Assembly (NCBI GenBank): GCA_002633025.1
Contig: NMRB01000939.1
Span: 54,853 to 118,852 of the forward strand
DNA from: Notospermus geniculatus
Taxonomy: Eukaryota > Nemertea > Pilidiophora > Heteronemertea > Lineidae
Length of the DNA stretch: 64,000 nt
Direction: 5' to 3'
The translations under genes were made by a program, and so were the position numbers. Of this stretch, positions 33,605 through 46,100 are shown piece by piece (positions within the stretch are counted from its first letter, which is position 1; each line of letters starts with the position of its first letter). Below the pieces are notes generated by a model. That model ran no database searches and had not been told where the DNA came from. It saw nothing but the letters and a program-made list of their open reading frames with translations.

Positions 33605-34148
33605 TGGTCAGAGATTTTCGCAAATCTGACCAAACATGAAGTACGAAATACGAAATTGGACTTCTTTTCCATGATCTACTGTATTTCAGGAAATGGTTGG
33701 TACCATAAAAATATCGCCTGCTGCAAGAGCGTCTTTTAGCATAAGACTGATAGTTACGGTGTATATATTAAAAGGGGCTGTTCGTTTTCGTCATTTGAAA
33801 AATCTGAGTTGTGATCCTTGGGAGAACGGAAAAAGCTATGCACTTGCAAATTGCAGGGATTATTTGTTGTACTGTTCAGAGTAATCCCTGTAATTTGCAG
33901 CTTCATAGCTTTCTCCCATTTTCTCAAGGATCACAACCGATTCCTCAATTGATGAAAATGAACAGCCCCTTTAAAAATTCAAGATGCACCATCACTTTCT
34001 CGGTCTTACATGATATGCTAAAAGACGCACTGGCAGCAGGGACATATGTGATACCAACCATCCAGAAATATATTAGCCCCGAGAAATGAAGCTGAATTTC
34101 GTATTTTGTACTTCGTGTTTCATAAGGTTTGCAAAACCTCGCTAATGT
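33605..34148. mobile_element. foldback element, about 150-base arms (GACGAAACACGAAGTA family)
   Basis: The arms carry CATGAAGTACGAAATACGAA, GGAAATGGTTGGTACCA and GCTGCAAGAGCGTCTTTTAG in inverse order. A second inverted repeat sits between them (33773-33970: AAAGGGGCTGTTC and inverse), probably a nested MITE. Sister copies are in Pax intron 1. Confidence 0.75.
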
Positions 34149-34649
34149 CATCCTAACACGACGTTTTACACTGATTTAATTGTTGAACAAATGCACCTAT
34201 TCCAACAATTGAATGCAATTCAATGTAATTGTTATCAAGAACAATAATATCATGATGATCCCTATCGTGCGTTCTGGAAAAAATATCAATGAAGCAGTTG
34301 AGTTGGCAGCGACACCCAAACATTGTATAGATTTTACCGTGAAGAATACATGGACGGTCGCAGATGTTAAAAAATATTTGAATACTGGGTGTGTGTATTG
34401 GGATGCAAATATCGGCCTAACAGCTGTCTTCCTTGTGTTTATGGTCCATTGAAAAGTAAGAATGTCGAGTCCGTGCTGGATCGACGGGGCAGCTGTGCGT
34501 AGCATAACGCGCATGAGCTGTTTGCTTGTTTTGTTCGATGGTTGGTCCGTGGCTGGGCAGAAGTTGTGACGGGGTCAGCGAGGCTGGTTCGGTGCATGGG
34601 TGTGATTGACGAGTGACGGTTCTGTGATTTATATGGATATACTTTGGCA

Positions 34650-35340
34650 TATTTCTCCTCTCATTTCACGTGGATAAATATCTCGACGAAGGAATTATTG
34701 TGAAACAACTCAGGTGGGTCCAAATAATGGCAGAATTAGCGAGGTTTAGCACCTTGCCAATTCCGACTTAACCATGTCAACTAGGAGAATGATTTGCAGT
34801 CCGCTGTGGACATCCTTGATAAAAATGATTTGATAAGCGTTTTCAATTCGTCAAACACCATAAATTGAAGGCAGAAAAATTTGGCCTTATAAATCAGAAG
34901 TGCCGATAAATAATGAATATTGAAGTCGTAATCCTAGTCGTTACAACTTGGAACACGACTATAACATTTGCGATTTATGTGCACTTCTGATTATGAGTCA
35001 AAATTATTCTGCCACAAAGTTATGGCATTTTACGATTTGCAAACGTCTATCAAATTGTTTTTACCAAGGATGTCTACAGCGGACTGCAATTCATTCTAGT
35101 GTCACTTTTGTAGCCAGTCTTGTCTCGGCTTCAAGCAAGGCCAAGCATCGACAGGCCTATTGTCACAGATTTCAACATTATTTACTCTCAGCTCATAAAT
35201 ATTTCAGTCATGCTTTATTCTGATTCATTCATGCAGATTTGTAATGATATTTGTCATAGAAATATTTGTCATAACCATATTGCGATACGCACGGTGGGGG
35301 GAGAGGGTTGTACAGAGAGGCAATCATATCCCTGAACGAG
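34650..35340. other. no recognisable feature
   Basis: AT-rich non-coding sequence. An imperfect inverted arrangement (TAGGAGAATGATTTGCAGTC near 34785 and GGACTGCAATTCATTCTAG near 35081) suggests an old MITE of about 310 bases. Confidence 0.4.
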
Positions 35341-35400
35341 CAAAAAAGGGACCAATTTTGTGGGCCTGGTTCATAAATTTTAAAATTGAAATGTGCTCTT

Positions 35401-35562
35401 AAGCCGGCCATACACGATCAATATTATTGCACAATATGGGGCACAAAATAGGGACATGTGCTTCTGGCATGATGGGTGGAAGAAAGATTAGCAATAATAT
35501 CGCCCATTTTGGTCCTCATATTGTGCAATAATATTGAACGTGTGGGTGGCTTTACTCTGAAA
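35401..35562. mobile_element. MITE (TAAGCCGGCCATACACG ends)
   Basis: Inverted arms with CAATATTATTGCACAATAT at both sides and GGGCGATATTATTGCTAATC inside. TAAGCC and GGCTTTA close the ends. Half of this family is at 13588-13700. Confidence 0.75.
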
Positions 35563-35609
35563 GAATTATCTTGAAAATTTCGCAACAGATTGCCCGGACA
35601 AAACCTGTG

Positions 35610-35743
35610 CAGTGTTCCCGCCAGAAGGTACTAAGGTAGTACCCTCAAAGGAACAAAAAAGGGCCGTTTTCTATAATTTCATGGATTTTTGACTGATTTT
35701 GCAAAAAAAATAGTACCCTAAAAAATTTTCTGGCGGAACCCTG
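35610..35743. mobile_element. hAT-like MITE (CAGTGTTCCCGCCAGAA ends)
   Basis: Ends CAGTGTTCCCGCCAGAA and TTCTGGCGGAACCCTG, with GTAGTACCCTCAAAGG and TAGTACCCTAAAAAA near each end. Confidence 0.75.
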
Positions 35744-35771
35744 CTCTGGTGTCAGAGCAGTTGCCTGCATG

Positions 35772-35850
35772 AAAATAACGGGGTTCGGTGTGGGGTCAAA
35801 CCCGGAACCTCAGAGGTGAGGCACCGATGTTTTGACTACACCACCTTGAC
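35772..35850 (-). mobile_element. tRNA-like SINE head, family 3
   Basis: Minus strand: AAGGTGGTGTAGTCAAAAC (A-box-like) and GGTTCCGGGTTTGACCCC (B-box-like). A similar head on the plus strand is near 39522-39580. Confidence 0.5.
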
Positions 35851-36309
35851 CGATGTTGACAAAGAAGATTGATTCTACCCGATGTAGTCCATCATCTGGC
35901 CGATGCACCCCTACAACTGCCGCAGCAAATTTCTCACCGTTCTGCTCGACTTGTCGCGATACACTCGCATGATTTGCAACGAGAGAGTTATTCGAGACAT
36001 AATTAGTTTGCGGCAAGATCGTCTAGTGGTACGAGCATTGTTAGCTCGTCTACTTCACGTTTTAGTGACACTTCCGGGAAAATTTATCGTTGCGTGTTGA
36101 TGAATTTCAGAGCTGTGTAATGCACAATGGTAGGTTTTGTTTGGTCATGTTGATTTTCTGTTTGTCGATTGTTGTAGCGTTGTTTGATCATGTCATATTG
36201 GTTTTCTTTGTCGGCAATGATTTGACAAGATATTTTGGTCATTCTGTGCTGTTTCTGGATTCTTTGATAAGGAAATCGGGTGTAGATTGACATCCGGCAC
36301 CATGACTCA

Positions 36310-36654
36310 TGGTGCCATGGTTACAAATGGTGCTGCAGTTTCCACTGATCCATGGCTGCAAATGGTGCTGCAGTTTCCATTGATCCATGGCTACAAATAA
36401 TGCTGCAGTGTCCATTGATCCATGGCTACAAATGGTGCTGCAGTTTCCGTTGATCCATGACTACAAATGGTGCTGCAGTGTCGATTGATCCATGGCTACA
36501 AATGGTGCTGCAGTGTCCATTGATCCATGGCTACAAATGGTGCTGTAGTGTCCATTGATCCATGACTACAAATGGTGCTGCAGTGTCCATTGATCCATGG
36601 CTACAAATGGTGCTGTAGTGTACATTGATCCATGGCTACAAATGATGCTGCAGT
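36310..36654. repeat. 35-base minisatellite, about 10 units
   Basis: Unit ATGGCTACAAATGGTGCTGC followed by AGTGTCCATTGATCC, nearly constant period. It ends at an unresolved base (36655), so the true array may be longer. Confidence 0.9.
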
Positions 36655-36659
36655 NTTGC

Positions 36660-37340
36660 TAAGGAAAAGGAAATCTGTGCCGGTTGCCAGGCTCTCCCTT
36701 TGAGAACGCTATACCAGGTGCAAATGTCAAAACCATATGAAGACATGAAAGATCGTGGATCAATTTTGGCGCATTTGTCATGTTTGTAGTCAAATTGGTA
36801 AAGTTTGAAGTCTTCAAAATATTCTCCCTGGGATCTCTGAAGGGAAGATGTTGTTACTATTGTCTTTGTGAAGTCTTAATTTACATTTATGCTAAATAAT
36901 TTTTTGTGTGATCTATATGTTGAGATGTCAGAATCATGCATGAGGTGGAACTTGGTTTTTTCTCGCATTCAAACAAATTTATAATTCTACGTTTCTGACT
37001 TTGAAGAGAAAAACGATCATCCTTGTAAATTAACTGAGTTCAAGAAATTGAATCCTTTGATGGACGGAACTGTGACTAACGATGTCGAAATTGTGCTTGG
37101 TTTCCTGAGTTTGTAACTTCTTAAGTGGTGAATTTAACTCAGGATGTCGTCACATGAGATAACGTCAACTCTCTTAAAGTGAAACATACCATAAAACTTC
37201 CGTTTGCCACCTAGGCTGCTCCATGCGAGAGTTTTATCATAGATGCATGGCGCTCGATAAAAAGTTCACCCAAGTTGGTCCCGTAACAACTTTTGCCATG
37301 ATCAATGATACAAAACAAAGGTTTTCTACGGCTGAGTTTC
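36660..37340. other. no recognisable feature
   Basis: Non-coding, AT-rich, without terminal repeats. Confidence 0.4.
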
Positions 37341-37342
37341 CC

Positions 37343-37861
37343 ATAAGGCCTTTTCACACAGTACGGGTGCATTCTGGATCGAGGGTTCGGTTATTTTTCC
37401 CCGTGTAAAAGTGAAACAACTGACCTCCACCTTCCTTGCGCCAGTTCAGTTCACCGCGTGAGTCTCGGGATGGTGGAGGTAGGTGCAGGACGGTTTTCTC
37501 TTGTGTAAAAGCAAACCGACCTCACCGGCTTCGGGCGGGATTGAGCACGCTACCTGAGTGACGTCACTCACTTACTTGCCATAAGTTACATGTGAAGAAA
37601 TCATTCGCGCAATTTCTTAAGCACTGCTCAAAGCTTAGTTAGTGATATTTCCAGAATATTTTATACTTACGATAACTGTAAATAATGTCGAAACGTTGAT
37701 ACACGCCATCTAGTGGCACACATTCGAAGAACCGACCTCGAACAGGATCTTTTCCAAACCCACACCGTGTAAAAGTGATCATTTATCCATCCTGAACCGA
37801 ACCCACCCGAGGAGGGTGGAGGTAGGTTTTCTCAAACCGGCACTGTGTAAAAAGGCCTATA
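37343..37861. mobile_element. MITE (AAGGCCTTTTCACACAGT ends)
   Basis: The left end AAGGCCTTTTCACACAGTAC is the inverse of GGCACTGTGTAAAAAGGCCT at the right. GGTGGAGGTAGG and GTGTAAAAGTGA motifs recur in the interior. A CGCCATCTAGTGG CTCF-like core sits at 37705-37717. Confidence 0.7.
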
Positions 37862-37864
37862 GAG

Positions 37865-38885
37865 AGCCAACATGCAAGAAAAAACAGTAGCACCTCCTGG
37901 TTTCAGGTTGGCTGATTCCCCATTTCCAGGTGGCCCCCAGGACTTTTTGGTGGAGAAAACACTGATACTGTATCACCAATGACGGCAGGATATGATGTGA
38001 AACAATCTGCCGTATTTTTTATCAGCCATGCTTTACGATCTTATCCAATCAAGAGTTGCTGTAATTGCTCCGTTCAGCCGAGTGTGAACTCCGCCATATC
38101 GTGGTCGCACCTTGCCGGGTCCAAGGAGCAGATTCACTTTGAGGAACTCATGCGAATCTTTGACTACCTGAGCGTGGAAATTTCGTTTCCAGTTCAGCGC
38201 ATGGTGGCATTTTATCCGCCATTTTTGTCGGGACTTCAGACACTGTGAATACCTGTGCAACAGAAGTCTTAAGAACCTAGGAAATTAACCGTCAACGCAT
38301 CGCGACACTTCAAAGTTTGAACAGCGGCGCGTCTTGTGTCACTCTTTGATGATTCCAGTGTTTGAAGCGACCGTACGTTTTTTACGAGTGATCACTGTAA
38401 AGTTTGGAACTCCCAGATTTCGCAGTTGGTTTCAGGCCAGTTTGCAACGAGTGGTGTGCAGAGTTGCACACTAAATTGTACACGGTTCTGTAGTGTTCTT
38501 GATACGACACAGATTTTACCACAAACGTCTTTATCTTCTCTTTTCGTGCTTTGTGATGCCACCTCAAGCTGTTGGGGTGAAAGTTCGTCAGATATTTACG
38601 CCGGTCTTTTCCTTGGATCTCCGTGCGAGAGTTGATATGGTGGGAGATTCAACTATTTGGGGATTCTTTGAGGTTTTTTGATGAGGTTCTTCCCTGACGA
38701 AATCTTCTCTGATGAAATACATATGCACCAAAGTTGTGTTGATGACTGGTGCCTGATAATGGTGAGGAGGAGACCACTTACCATCATTGTAATGACAGTA
38801 ATGAATGCGACGCTTTTAAATCGTGACTTTTTACTGCAGCATTCGTTTTACTGCAGCATTCACAAGCACTTCACATCATTACCCC
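37865..38885. other. unique-looking sequence, no supported gene
   Basis: Open frames on both strands (37979-38248 plus, 38033-38260 minus, 38426-38635 plus) overlap and have no family resemblance. Confidence 0.4.
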
Positions 38886-38908
38886 AGTCTAGGCCCATAT
38901 TCATAAAA

Positions 38909-39424
38909 CCTAGCTAGGCTTAGGCGTAACGTACATCAGCCTTGTGACTGGAAGCAACTACCGGTAATGGCGTTTCCAGCAATGGTTGGTGACTACCTGG
39001 AACCAGGAGCAACTGATCAGATGCTCAAACAGGCCGATGTATACACGCACTGGCAACGACTGTTGCCACTAGTTCCAGCCAATTGCTAATGTTCTACTCG
39101 TTGCCAACGGTTGCTTCTAGTCGACTTCTTTCGCTTCCGATGTACGTGCGCTGGCAATGAATTTCCTCATTTGTGGAGCACACCTGGTCACGTGAATATT
39201 TACCACATGACTCCCGAGTGGTCGGATCGGAAGACATCGACAGTTTCCGTGTAGCATTCAGTACCATTGCCTGTCCGATGAGCGCGCTCACAGCAGATTG
39301 AAGACTGGATTGTGTCACTTGTTGCCGCAATGACCTGTCGTAACCGATGTGTGCGTAATGCGTACATCGATAGCGGCTGTTGCGTTCAGTTGCTTCCAGT
39401 CGCAAGGCCGATGTACGCTAGGCT
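38909..39424. mobile_element. foldback MITE with GACTGGAAGCAACT ends
   Basis: Left CGTACATCAGCCTTGTGACT, then GGAAGCAACTACCGG; right GTTGCTTCCAGTCGCAAGGC, then CGATGTACGCTAGGC. It is longer than 18784-19068 and probably rearranged inside. Confidence 0.65.
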
Positions 39425-39439
39425 TTAGTTACATGTACA

Positions 39440-40500
39440 TACTAAAGTGCCCATTTTGTACAGGCCAAGGTACACAGCTAGCAACCAAGTAACAAGGCTG
39501 ACAGAAGTCTTTGTGGGCTGTCAGGGTGGCGTAGTGCTAACATCGGCGCATGTCACCTCTGAAGTTCTGGGTTCGCAGACTTGTAATAATCATAATGGAA
39601 AGTTCTTCTGCATTGCCCTGCAACTCCGAGGAGGCCTATGAAGCATGAATTATGTCACATATTGTGTTGCTAAGATGTAGCGGGTTGAACTAGACCTGAT
39701 TGTGTCGGCAAAATTGTCTTTGTTTCCTTGTAAGAAATTGTACAACGCTTTGGCAACTCCCTGCCTTCTGAACCGTAAATTACGAACATTCCACAGGATT
39801 GGTTACATGATACTGACATATCTCTAAGTGTTATTTCATGGGTACGGGGTGCAAGTTTCCACGACATTTGCTCTAATTTCCGTGCGGGCAAACACGAACA
39901 ATGTGCAGTTTATTCTAAACTCTACCCAGAAGTCAACCAGAACTGGTTATGGTAAATTCGATCATGCAATAACACACCCCTTGAAAAATTCTGCTCAACC
40001 GTGAACCACTAGTTTCTCCGTTACCACGACAACGTACTTAGTCGTATATTTCAATAATTAACGCGTATAGTTCACAGATTTGTCGACCAATCATTACAGG
40101 TATTGTTCTGCTTGTGCATTTGGTTGCCGTCTGCCCTGGAGCGTGAACGCGTCTTTTGTTGTCGTTGGTACCTCCTGAATCAATGCTGACTGAAGAGCGT
40201 CAACACTCAATGGTGCGCGATTGTGCTGGAAATTTAATAACGCATAATACAATGTAGTCAGTTTAACAGTAATCATGAGGCCTGTTGTACGGAGTTTATC
40301 CAAGGACATCTCCAAACTGTGAAAGGGTTTTTCTTCCCTCTTGGGGAGGTTTCTCTCAGAAATCAGATAAAAGGGCTCGACGTGGAACATGAAAGCTGTC
40401 TCCAGGACTAAACTGTTGGTATCTTTCGTATCCATTTCTTTCTCTAGGCCAGGTATTCAGGGAGTTAGCGGATACCATTGCTGTGACCCAGTAGGTAATA
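39440..40500. other. no recognisable feature apart from a SINE-like head
   Basis: 39522-39580 resembles a tRNA-derived head (GGGTGGCGTAGTGCTAAC, CTGGGTTCGCAGAC). The minus-strand 113-codon frame at 40094-40435 is not recognised and lacks splice support. Confidence 0.4.
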
Positions 40501-40508
40501 CCATGATT

Positions 40509-40640
40509 CAGGGTTTCCTCTTCCATTACGTTTTTTAGTCACAGTAAAGAAAATCCCCATTGAACACGCTGTTTAACATTATTGAACAATAGGGATTTTC
40601 TTTACTTTGGCTAAAAAAAGTAATGGAAGAGGAAACCCTG
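40509..40640. mobile_element. hAT-like MITE (CAGGGTTTCCTCTTCCATTA ends)
   Basis: Inverted ends of about 40 bases continuing into AGTAAAGAAAATCCC, with a 40-base centre. Confidence 0.8.
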
Positions 40641-40644
40641 TGAT

Positions 40645-41100
40645 TGAGTGGGTAATACCACGATCCAGTGAGTTATGCCATGATCCAGTGAGTTATGCCA
40701 TGATCCAGTGGATACTGCCATGATCCAGTGGATACTGCCATGATCCAGTGGATACTGCCATGATCCAGTGGGTGATACCGTGATCTGGTGTTTATACCAC
40801 ATCCGGTCGATAATACCATTACCATGGTCCAGTTGGTAATTCCATGATCCAGCGGGTGATACAAAGTTCCAGTGGGTAATTTCCATGATGCAATGGGTAA
40901 TACCATGATTCAGTGCATAATACCATGATCCAGTGAGTTCCACCATGATCCAGTGGGTAATACTAAGTTCCAATAGATAATACCATGATCCAGTGGGTAA
41001 TACTATGATCCAGTGGATAATACCATGAGCCAGTGGGTAATACCATGAGCCAGTGGGTAATACCATGATCCGGTGGGTAATACCAGTGATCCAGTGACCA
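40645..41100. repeat. 20-base minisatellite, about 22 units
   Basis: Unit GATCCAGTGGGTAATACCAT with scattered changes. The long minus-strand open frame over it (40611-41066) is simply the repeat translated (HWIM-type units) and is not a gene. Confidence 0.9.
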
Positions 41101-41279
41101 TTGCTGCTGTGAACTGATCATCACCTCCAGATTTACCTTGAATCGAGTAGGACGTTCATGAACTTCAGTGTTGCTGCCTCTGCTGTTGAAGCAGTCAGTT
41201 TGCTACTGGTGTCACAAATTCCTGTGGGGGCTGGTCGTTTGATGACTCTGTGCCACCCTCTTTGGTAGCAATGTGTCTA

Positions 41280-41520
41280 TGTAAAGGTACTGTCACACTG
41301 AAGTAGTTCTTAAAACGTCCTACCCCGTCCTAAAAAAATCGTCGAACGGGCTGGAACGTGTAACGTTGGCCAAATAATGTATGTCTTGAAGTTCAGGAGC
41401 ATCCTCCCCATCCATTAAGTTTGTAAAAAGACTGTAAAACGTTGCCACTATGTCCACCCCTTCACATACCGTTAGAGCCTGTTCGGCAACATTTTCAAGA
41501 ATGTACTGAGAACTAGCTCA
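41280..41520. mobile_element. probable MITE (TACTGTCACACTGAAGTAG ends)
   Basis: Weak inverted ends: ACTGTCACACTGAAGTAG and CTAGCTCAGTGTGATGGG. The interior is not repeated elsewhere in the window. Confidence 0.4.
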
Positions 41521-41839
41521 GTGTGATGGGGCATAAGGCTGGAGCCCTCAACAATTCATGGGTTGAACTTCAGGCAGTTTGGTGGCCTTGAAAGTTGAGG
41601 TCACCGGCACTTTGTTGATAACTTCCAGAAGTTTTGTTAACTTCCGGAAGTTTTGACCTGGGTCTAACGTTTGCATTTTGTTTGATACTGGATTGACCTG
41701 AGAGAGAAAGTATCTTCGGATATAAGTACAGATTTTTTTGCGTTTGTGTATCATGCCTTAATGTAATAACCATGGAAAAACTGTGGAGAAACTTCCAAAT
41801 GTGTAAAGAATGATCTTCAGGCCGGGCAAACTTTCCGTT

Positions 41840-42698
41840 TCTAAAACCACGACTGATCTCCACGAGTTGATGTAATTAGGTGTTTGTTACAAACAAGTGA
41901 AAAAAATGGACGGTGGATGGGAGAGCGAGAAAAAAAATTGTGTTGCATTACGAGGGCACGCACGTGGTCTTCGGAGCAGCCATGCTGACATAACCTTAGG
42001 GAGGCTAAACATCTTGAAAGAGATCGCACTCTGTTTATACTCTTGTTGGCGATTCTTCTGCCGTCGTTAGAAAAAATGCTAAATTTGCTAATGATATGAG
42101 TTCTTTGTGTTATTACTTATTGACTCAACAAGCTGATCAGTCTCTTTAGATCTTCTGGAAAAATGGACAAGCTCTTTTGAAATCGCAAAGATCGCGTCGC
42201 GTTCGTATTTTTGACCGGCGTGTCCCGGCGTAGGAAAGTTTCCATCCCGGTAATATCAGCGGCTAATCTCTTTTCTTTGTGTGTCCAGTTAGTTTTCGAT
42301 ATACGCACTTAATTAGATTAAGGCGAATCGTGGATATTTGGTGAACGTATTAAACTTTTTCACCGCGGTGCGTGCGCAGTTCAGCAGCGAGATTTTCACG
42401 CTCGGCTCGTCCTGTCATGGCAGAAACAGGAGATTAAGCTAGGATCAAACGCGGTCGGAAAAACGGTGCTACTTTACTAATGGGCTCACGACGATCTGAT
42501 GACACTTCTTACCTTGATGTTCAAACGTCAATATTGAGTGAGAGCCAACTCGAAACTTGTCCAAATATTGATTGAGGCATTTTTCGAAAAAGTTTGCCGG
42601 TTGCGTCATTTATGCGGACGGGTGGAAAACATTGGTATTCTGGTTTTAATCACTTACATCTTTATCTAACTTAATGTGATTATGTGTTGCTTTTTCAG
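41840..42698 (+). promoter_or_regulatory. Pax upstream region, probable promoter or 5' exon area
   Basis: A low-repeat block directly upstream of the first coding exon. A strong acceptor (TGTGTTGCTTTTTCAG) ends at 42698, so at least one non-coding 5' exon probably lies further upstream. Transcription start and core promoter cannot be located. The TATAAAG at 42848-42854 is only a few bases before the start codon and cannot serve as a TATA box for this exon. Confidence 0.4.
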
Positions 42699-43169
42699 AA
42701 ACGAGCATTGACATAACAAGATCACTGTTACATGGGGTCATCGTGTGTTGCCATGGTTACTCGTACAGACGACTGCGTCGTGTCTTTGTGGTACCTCCCA
42801 TCAAAGTGTCGTAGCGCCATTCAAGTGTGAACGCTAACGCGACGACGTATAAAGACGACCATGAGTGAGGCACACGTTGTCAAGACGGAGACTTTACCTG
42901 AGTCATTCCCCGACAAGTCGGCGACGCCGCGCAAGACGCCGAGCATCTCTCCGAAGGATCCCTCGTCACAACCGTCGTCACCGCAGATCAAATCCGGTAT
43001 GATGAGTCCGATCAGTGGTTACCCAGCATCGCCGGGGATGCCGCAGTACCCACCAAACTTCAACGGGTTGTTCAACCAGGGAATGTTTCAACCTCCGAAT
43101 AGTACCGTACTGGTTGTCCCACAGCCTTATCTTCATTATATGCAGGCAGCAATGCATTATCAAAGTCAG
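42699..43169 (+). other. Pax first coding exon with 5' leader
   Basis: Acceptor-defined left edge, start codon at 42861 with A at -3, donor CAG|GTAAGT at 43170, phase 0. It encodes 103 residues: acidic start with a VKTE SUMO motif, then Ser-Pro repeats ([16 protein letters not shown]) and a Pro/Asn/Tyr-rich stretch ending [11 protein letters not shown]. If this is instead the transcription start exon, the left edge is wrong but the coding part is unaffected. Confidence 0.85.
42732..42830 (+). promoter_or_regulatory. upstream ORF in the Pax 5' leader
   Basis: If the acceptor at 42698 is used, the leader contains a 32-codon ORF (ATG at 42732, TGA ending at 42830) in the same frame as the Pax start and ending 30 bases before it. 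It could lower translation of the main frame. It also shows that ATG 42861 is the first in-frame start after a stop. Confidence 0.45.
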
Positions 43170-46100
43170 GTAAGTCGTCTTTGCTTTCTATTTTAGAATT
43201 TTACACTTCATGCTTCAAATATCTGGGTTTGCAATGCCGACATTTTTGTCACCATTGGCTACAAGACTTCCCCATTTGTCTTTTTCAAGAGTTTCACAAG
43301 TTTTACCATTTGGATACACAATTTCTTGGTTGTCATCGCATACAATAGTGAGGTTTCACAGATATGGCACGAAGTACAAAATATGAAATTCAACTTCACT
43401 TCCATGACGTAATGTACAGTGGAACCTCTCTATTAAGGACACCTTCGGGACTGACAAATGCTGTCCTTAATTGAGAGGTGTCCTGATTACAGAGGTTGAA
43501 ATGAATATAAATGACCAGTTAGGGACTGAACATTGGTGTCCTGATTAGAGAGGTGTCCTCCTGGCAGAGGTGTCCGTTAAGGGAGGTTCCACTGTATTTC
43601 TAGAGATGGTTGGTACCACAAATATCCCTGCTGAGAGAGTTATGGTGCATCTTTAATATTTTAATTTCCACTTCGTAAATTTCCACTTCGTATCTACGAA
43701 GTGGAAACGAAGATAAATTTCAAAGTTTAATATACACCGTAACTCTATCAGTCTAACGTCATAAGCTAAAAGACGCTCTTGCAGCAGGCAATATTTGTGG
43801 TACCAACAAATACATTACGTCCTGGAAATGAAGTCCAATTTTGTATTTCATACTTCGTGTTTCGTCCGATTTGCGAAACCTCACTAATGATACATTGCTT
43901 GGGCCTATGTATAAAAGCCTAAAGATTGTTTAAAATTCTGTTAAGATTTGCAGTTCTGTTGCCAGTTGGGCTTTTTGGCTACAAGAATGAATGAGCTTGT
44001 ATCCAGATGATAACGACACTCTCGAATCCCATGTAGAATGTATAAGAAGTGATTCTCTGTTTATGAGTCGTGGTTCTATATTTTTAAGATGCCACCTTCA
44101 AACATGACTAGCCCCACATCACGGCCATCAAGTGCAGTCAAGAATAAGGTACACAACCTGTCAAATCTAAAATGTTAACAGTTTGACTTTAACGCAACCT
44201 GTCAACTCTACAAAGTTAACAATTTAACTTTTAATACAGCCGGGCAACTCTCACTGTTAACAATTTGACTTACTGGTAACACAACCTGTCAAATCTAAAA
44301 AGTTAACAATCTGACTTAAAGCGGATTGTTCGCGTCTGTCCAAAGTGAACCAAAAGTAATAAAACAACCCGTTTTATTCGTAACAACAACTGGTAAATGC
44401 GTTGCGGCCGCCGCTCCAGAAACTGTTCTGTGGAATCTTTGACTCGGCATGAATAGTCCGCTTTAACAGAACCTGTCAACTGTCACAAATAATAATAACG
44501 GGTTTCTGTAGCGAAAGACATAGGTTCCTACTGTCAACTCACAGTTAACAATTTGACTCAACACATGTAAACTTTAAAAAGTTAACATTTTGACTTTACT
44601 GCCCGGCATCTCTCACAGTTAACAATTTGACTCAACACAACCTGTCAAATCTAAAGAGTTAACAATCTGACTTAACAGAACCTGTCAAATCTAAAAAGAG
44701 TTAACAATCTGATTTAACAGAACCAGTGTCAACTCTCACAGTTGTATTAACCTGTCCTGTCAACTCTAACGGTTAACAATTTGAGTTAACATGACCCGTC
44801 AACACTAAATGTCCGTTTCCACAATGATGTTTCTTGTTGCGGTTTACAATGACTTCCGCATTGAGATCAACCTTTGTGAGAATCTCTCACGTAGGGGAGT
44901 GACTTCCCAAAAAAATTACCCGAAAGTCTGGAAACTGTGGGTCGTATGCACGGGTCGGACTTTAGCCTAAAGTATAGCTTAAGTTAGACTTTCTCTATCA
45001 TGTCTATGCTTGAAGCATTGAGAAAAGTCCGACCCGTGCATACGGCCCTGTGTCCAGCAGGCATCTTTTCAGTGATCTGTGTGTAAATTCTCATTACCGG
45101 TATATATATTTTTAAAATGTCCCATAGCACTTTCATTCCCGTTGGAAATCTTCAGTGGGAATGAAGATTCCCAATATTTCCTCTTGGAAATCTTCATTCC
45201 CACTGAAGATGTCCAACAGGAATGAAAGCGCTATGGGACATTTTAAAAATATATAATGAGAATTTCAGCCTAAGTTACTATTTTGATTATTTATAAATGA
45301 GTCTTATATAGCGCAGTATCCAATTAAATTGTTTTGGATCACTCAAAATGCCCACCTTTAAAGGCCTAAGCAATCCAGAGCAAGCTCCACTTCCTGGGAA
45401 GTGTTACAGTCCGTCTGCTACAAAGCGCACGTGACTAAAATATACCCCTTTAACACCTGGGTGGGGTGAGCCAAGTGAGGCAAAGAAACTTGGCCAAAGT
45501 GTCACGCTGAGTGGGGATCGAACCTTGGACCTCCTGACCGCTATAGCCAGAGACCCGAGACACTACACCAGAGTGGCTCTTCCTACTTATTTGGCAGTTT
45601 TAATAAGAATAAGGTTTTCCTTGTCTGTGTAGTTATTAGTGAGGTTTTGCAAATCTGACGAAACACGAAGTATGAAATACGAAATTCAACTTCATTTCCA
45701 GGACCTAATGTATTTCTGGAAATGGTTGTTACCACAAATATCCCTGCGGCCAGTGCATCTTTTAGCATATCATGTAAGACCGAGAGAGTTATGGCGCATC
45801 TTGAATTTTTAAATTACAGATAAATTTCAAAGTTTAATACACACTGTAACTCTATCGGTCTACCTCATACGCTGAAGGACGGTCTTGCAGCAGGCGATAT
45901 TTTGGTACCAACCATCTCCTGAAATACATTATGTCATCGGAATGATGTCCAATTTCCTATTTCGTACTTCGTGTTTTGTCAGATTTGTGAAACCTCACTA
46001 TTGTCCAAGCCTCTATTCATCGCATCCATGACGTAGGCCCAGGCCTACATGACGTTGTGACGTTGCGCGTTTTGCCCACCAGCTTTCTTCGGCAAAGCAA

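Noticed and set aside
36310-36654. CRISPR-like array
   Set aside because: The repeats are contiguous 35-base units without unique spacers, and the DNA is clearly animal. The same applies to the other tandem arrays.
40611-41066. A 151-codon minus-strand frame rich in HWIM and GSWYY-type units
   Set aside because: It is the 20-base minisatellite translated; no start, splice or family evidence.
42848-42854. TATA box for the Pax gene
   Set aside because: It is only about 6 bases before the start codon, which leaves no room for a transcription start and leader downstream of it.
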